From W11650 sp963545585 (lineage in GTDB: Bacteria; Bacillota; Clostridia; Lachnospirales; Vallitaleaceae), in assembly GCA_963545585.1 (NCBI GenBank), contig CAUUKX010000050.1, positions 1 through 15,170 of the forward strand: 15,170 nt of DNA, written 5' to 3'. The notes under the pieces were generated by a model. That model was not told the origin of the DNA. It saw only the letters and a list, made by a program, of their open reading frames with translations, and searched no databases. This document shows positions 13,101 through 15,170 of the stretch, in pieces. Made by a program: the position numbers and the translations under genes. Every line of letters starts with the position of its first letter. Positions within the stretch are counted from its first letter, which is position 1.

Positions 13101-14882
13101 ATGAAGGGAACGGTTGTACGGATATGGATTACTACATTACACAAACTGTATAACAAAGAAGAAATTAACCGGATTCTAAAGAGCGTTTCGTTTGATCCGG
13201 ATAGGGCAATCTCGCCGCTGGAGGATATTTCCGATCAGACAGTGGACAGCATCATGACAGCGGTTGCACAGAATTATGGGATGGCGAAAGCCGAGCTTTG
13301 GAAAATAATTGGCAGAAATAATGTTAGGACTTTTTATGAAATGTATCCTATTTTTTTCAAAAAAGCCAATATGTTTTCATTTCTTTCTTCTTTAAATAAC
13401 ATTCATCAGGTCGTCCGAAAACGAATTCCGGGCTCGCGACCGGCTGTTTTAAACATGGAAATCGTCGGCCGGCAGGAAGCGACCTTGACTTATCTGTCCA
13501 AGCGGAATATGTATGATTATTTATTAGGACTGCTGGCAGGAACCAAGGAATTTTTCAAAGAAAAAGTGGATATTCAGGTGGCGGACAAAACCGATGGCAG
13601 AATGGTTTTAAGGCTTCGATTTGAATATGAACTGCGGGAGGATAAAAGTTTTGCTTTTTCAAAAGTACTTTCGCTTGGCTTTGTTAAAAATCAAACAATA
13701 AAGTTGTTGTTTTTTACGCTGCTGCTGGGCTTGCCGACCGCTTTTTTGATCAGAGAGCCGTGGCTGGCTGCTGGACTGACGGCAGGATATGCGGGGCTGG
13801 GTAGTTTTCTCCTGACTCGGCCGCTGGCACAGGTGAAGGAAGAAATAATAGGACTGATAAAAAAAGACTATATTCCCAGCCGGATGATCAAAACTGCTGA
13901 TGAATACGAAGACCTTTTTCAGACAGTGGTGGATTATAAGGAAAGCTTTGCCGAAGGCTTCATTGACTTATCCAGCATGACCGGTGAAATGAAATCTTTT
14001 TCGACGGATTTGATTTCCATCGCTAAAACGATGGAGGAAACCAGCCATAAGATTACCGATTTGATGCAGCAGCTTTATAACCATGCGACCGAGCAATCGC
14101 AAAGCACGCGCAGCAATGTATCGGTTTTAACGGATGGTGCTGAGCAGATCATTCGTTTATCGGAAAAAGAAATGACCAACAAGGTTGAAATTGAGAAAGC
14201 GATTCAAACGACGACGAGTTCGTTTGCTAATTTGAGCGATACAACTCGGGATTTGGCAGAAATGCGGGCAAAGTTTGAGGTTTTAAACAAAAATAGCGAT
14301 AAGTTAAGGGTTAAGGGTAAGGAAACCGAAGAGATTGCCTCTTTTGTTTCGGAAATTGCTTACCAGACCAATCTTTTGGCGCTGAATGCGTCGATTGAGG
14401 CCGCCCGGGCAGGTGAGCTGGGTGAAGGTTTTGCCGTGGTGGCGGAAGAAGTCCGAAAGCTGGCGCAGAACTCGGAACAGGCTGCCAGCCGGATTAAGGA
14501 AAATATCAGCAGCTTTTTAAGCGATATTGAAGCAATGGTGGCTGATATTCATGAGCAGAATGAGATTTTGGAAAAAGGCACCGGTACGATTCATGAAGCG
14601 ATTCAAAACAATCAGAGCGCCAAAGTGGAAATGGACGGCGTGGCCATTAAAATGGCGGAGTCAGCCGTGGAACTGGAAAAGCGGTCGCTTCATTTAAGTG
14701 ATATTGTTGAGCAAATGCAGGCGTTGAGTGATTCTTCGGCTGAAAATGCGGAATTGGCTCAAACTGCCGACAGCGAAGTCAGCAATTATACCGAACAATT
14801 GAAGCATTTGACGGAGAATGTGCGTAATTTTGAAGGAATGATTGCTGTATTCCATAAAATGCTGGAAGAGTATAAGTTATAA
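13101..14882 (+). CDS. H-NOX-fused methyl-accepting chemotaxis protein
   Basis: 593 residues. Residues 1-~185 are an H-NOX heme domain that aligns almost without gaps to the Thermoanaerobacter Tar4 sensor (MKGTVVRIWI at the start). The proximal heme ligand is His102 (NNIHQVV), and the heme-propionate motif YxSxR is Tyr131-Ser133-Arg135. The distal residues Trp9, Asn74 and Tyr140, which hold O2 in the Thermoanaerobacter protein, are all present. Two close membrane spans (about 199-216 and 220-240) follow; then the cytoplasmic coiled-coil signalling domain with its tip AYQTNLLALNASIEAARAGE (420-439) and VVAEEVRKLA (446-455). No HAMP domain is obvious. It should sense O2 or NO inside the cell and signal to CheA/CheW. 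The ATG follows AAGGAAA (13090-13096). No che gene is beside it. Confidence 0.93.
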   Translation: MKGTVVRIWITTLHKLYNKEEINRILKSVSFDPDRAISPLEDISDQTVDSIMTAVAQNYGMAKAELWKIIGRNNVRTFYEMYPIFFKKANMFSFLSSLNNIHQVVRKRIPGSRPAVLNMEIVGRQEATLTYLSKRNMYDYLLGLLAGTKEFFKEKVDIQVADKTDGRMVLRLRFEYELREDKSFAFSKVLSLGFVKNQTIKLLFFTLLLGLPTAFLIREPWLAAGLTAGYAGLGSFLLTRPLAQVKEEIIGLIKKDYIPSRMIKTADEYEDLFQTVVDYKESFAEGFIDLSSMTGEMKSFSTDLISIAKTMEETSHKITDLMQQLYNHATEQSQSTRSNVSVLTDGAEQIIRLSEKEMTNKVEIEKAIQTTTSSFANLSDTTRDLAEMRAKFEVLNKNSDKLRVKGKETEEIASFVSEIAYQTNLLALNASIEAARAGELGEGFAVVAEEVRKLAQNSEQAASRIKENISSFLSDIEAMVADIHEQNEILEKGTGTIHEAIQNNQSAKVEMDGVAIKMAESAVELEKRSLHLSDIVEQMQALSDSSAENAELAQTADSEVSNYTEQLKHLTENVRNFEGMIAVFHKMLEEYKL

Positions 14883-14971
14883 GGATGGTTGCCCGAACGA
14901 GTTTTCAACTTGGTAATTTGCAGCAAGGCTATGTCCTTTCGACTGACAGACCACAGATAGAGGCGGTTGAT

Positions 14972-15017
14972 ATTTGAATTCAGACCGAGCATAGTGATTT
15001 CGGATTTGGATTCAAAT
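14972..15017 (+). other. Inverted repeat upstream of the last gene
   Basis: ATTTGAAT (14972-14979) pairs with ATTCAAAT (15010-15017), with CCGA/TCGG (14985-14988/15000-15003) inside. It lies 36 nt before the ATG at 15053 and could be a leader structure or a weak end signal for the chemoreceptor gene; there is no T run. It fits no riboswitch class I know. Confidence 0.3.
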
Positions 15018-15052
15018 GTTGCCTGAACTGTATGCTGAAGGAGCGCAAAACT

Positions 15053-15170
15053 ATGTTTTTTATTAAAAAGAAAGAAAACAGCGGAAAAGATTTTCCGACC
15101 GCTGATGCTGTGCCATTTAAGGAAAACCGAGAACAAAAAGAGATTCTGATTTTGGGTTTGGGCTGCGTGA
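15053..15170 (+). CDS. Start of a gene, possibly a thioredoxin-like protein (3' end outside window)
   Basis: Thirty-nine codons are visible from ATG 15053, with AAGGAG (15038-15043) 9 nt upstream, so a real start is likely. The product begins MFFIKKKENSG, a Lys-rich stretch, and then EILILGLGCV (30-39). A short charged N-terminus followed by a beta strand and Gly-x-Gly-Cys resembles the small redox-active disulfide (thioredoxin_3) proteins that begin ILGxGCxxC. The second cysteine would lie just past the window edge, so this identification is tentative. Confidence 0.5.
   Translation, partial: MFFIKKKENSGKDFPTADAVPFKENREQKEILILGLGCV

Overview
The window looks like chromosomal DNA of a low-to-moderate GC, anaerobic Gram-positive bacterium, probably class Clostridia. 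The grounds are strong AGGAGG-type ribosome binding sites, two GTG starts, lipoprotein signal peptides on extracytoplasmic proteins, a rbsRKDACB gene order as in Bacillus, PEGA and serpin lipoproteins with Clostridia-style accessory domains, and an H-NOX domain fused to a chemotaxis receptor as in Thermoanaerobacter. The species cannot be named from the sequence alone. Every gene recognised lies on the + strand.

Layout. 1-914: 3' part of a PEGA-repeat protein. 1011-1980: an AT-rich island with one small HEPN-like gene (1162-1737), lying between two copies of a structured intergenic repeat (918-1010 and 1981-2125). 2166-4244: a large lipoprotein with a serpin domain and extra C-terminal domains. 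4440-5896: promoter, structured leader and an AzgA/PbuG-type purine permease. 5897-6460: a gene-free stretch with a third copy of the structured repeat (5941-6072) and the first copy of a second repeat family (6156-6280). 6390-12812: the ribose-type locus rbsR, rbsK, rbsD, rbsA, rbsC, rbsB, with two matching LacI/CcpA-type operators. Its end carries the second copy of repeat family 2 (12680-12802), which doubles as the operon terminator. 12995-14882: a strong promoter and an H-NOX/methyl-accepting chemotaxis fusion. 15053-15170: the start of another gene, possibly thioredoxin-like.

How it works together. RbsB (lipid-anchored binding protein), RbsC (permease) and RbsA (ATPase) import a pentose. 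RbsD interconverts its pyranose and furanose forms, and RbsK phosphorylates it. RbsR, and possibly CcpA, act at palindromes in front of rbsR and in front of rbsK. Several residues that contact ribose or ATP in the E. coli proteins are changed (RbsK N14 to V, RbsB Q235 to E, RbsA second Walker B Asp to Ala), so ribose is likely but not certain as the substrate.

The most novel signals are: an intergenic repeat family whose three copies differ in sequence but keep base pairing; direct 123-nt repeats flanking the rbs locus; the serpin lipoprotein; and an H-NOX receptor that keeps the whole O2-binding distal pocket of the Thermoanaerobacter protein but carries Ala in place of its heme-distorting Pro115.
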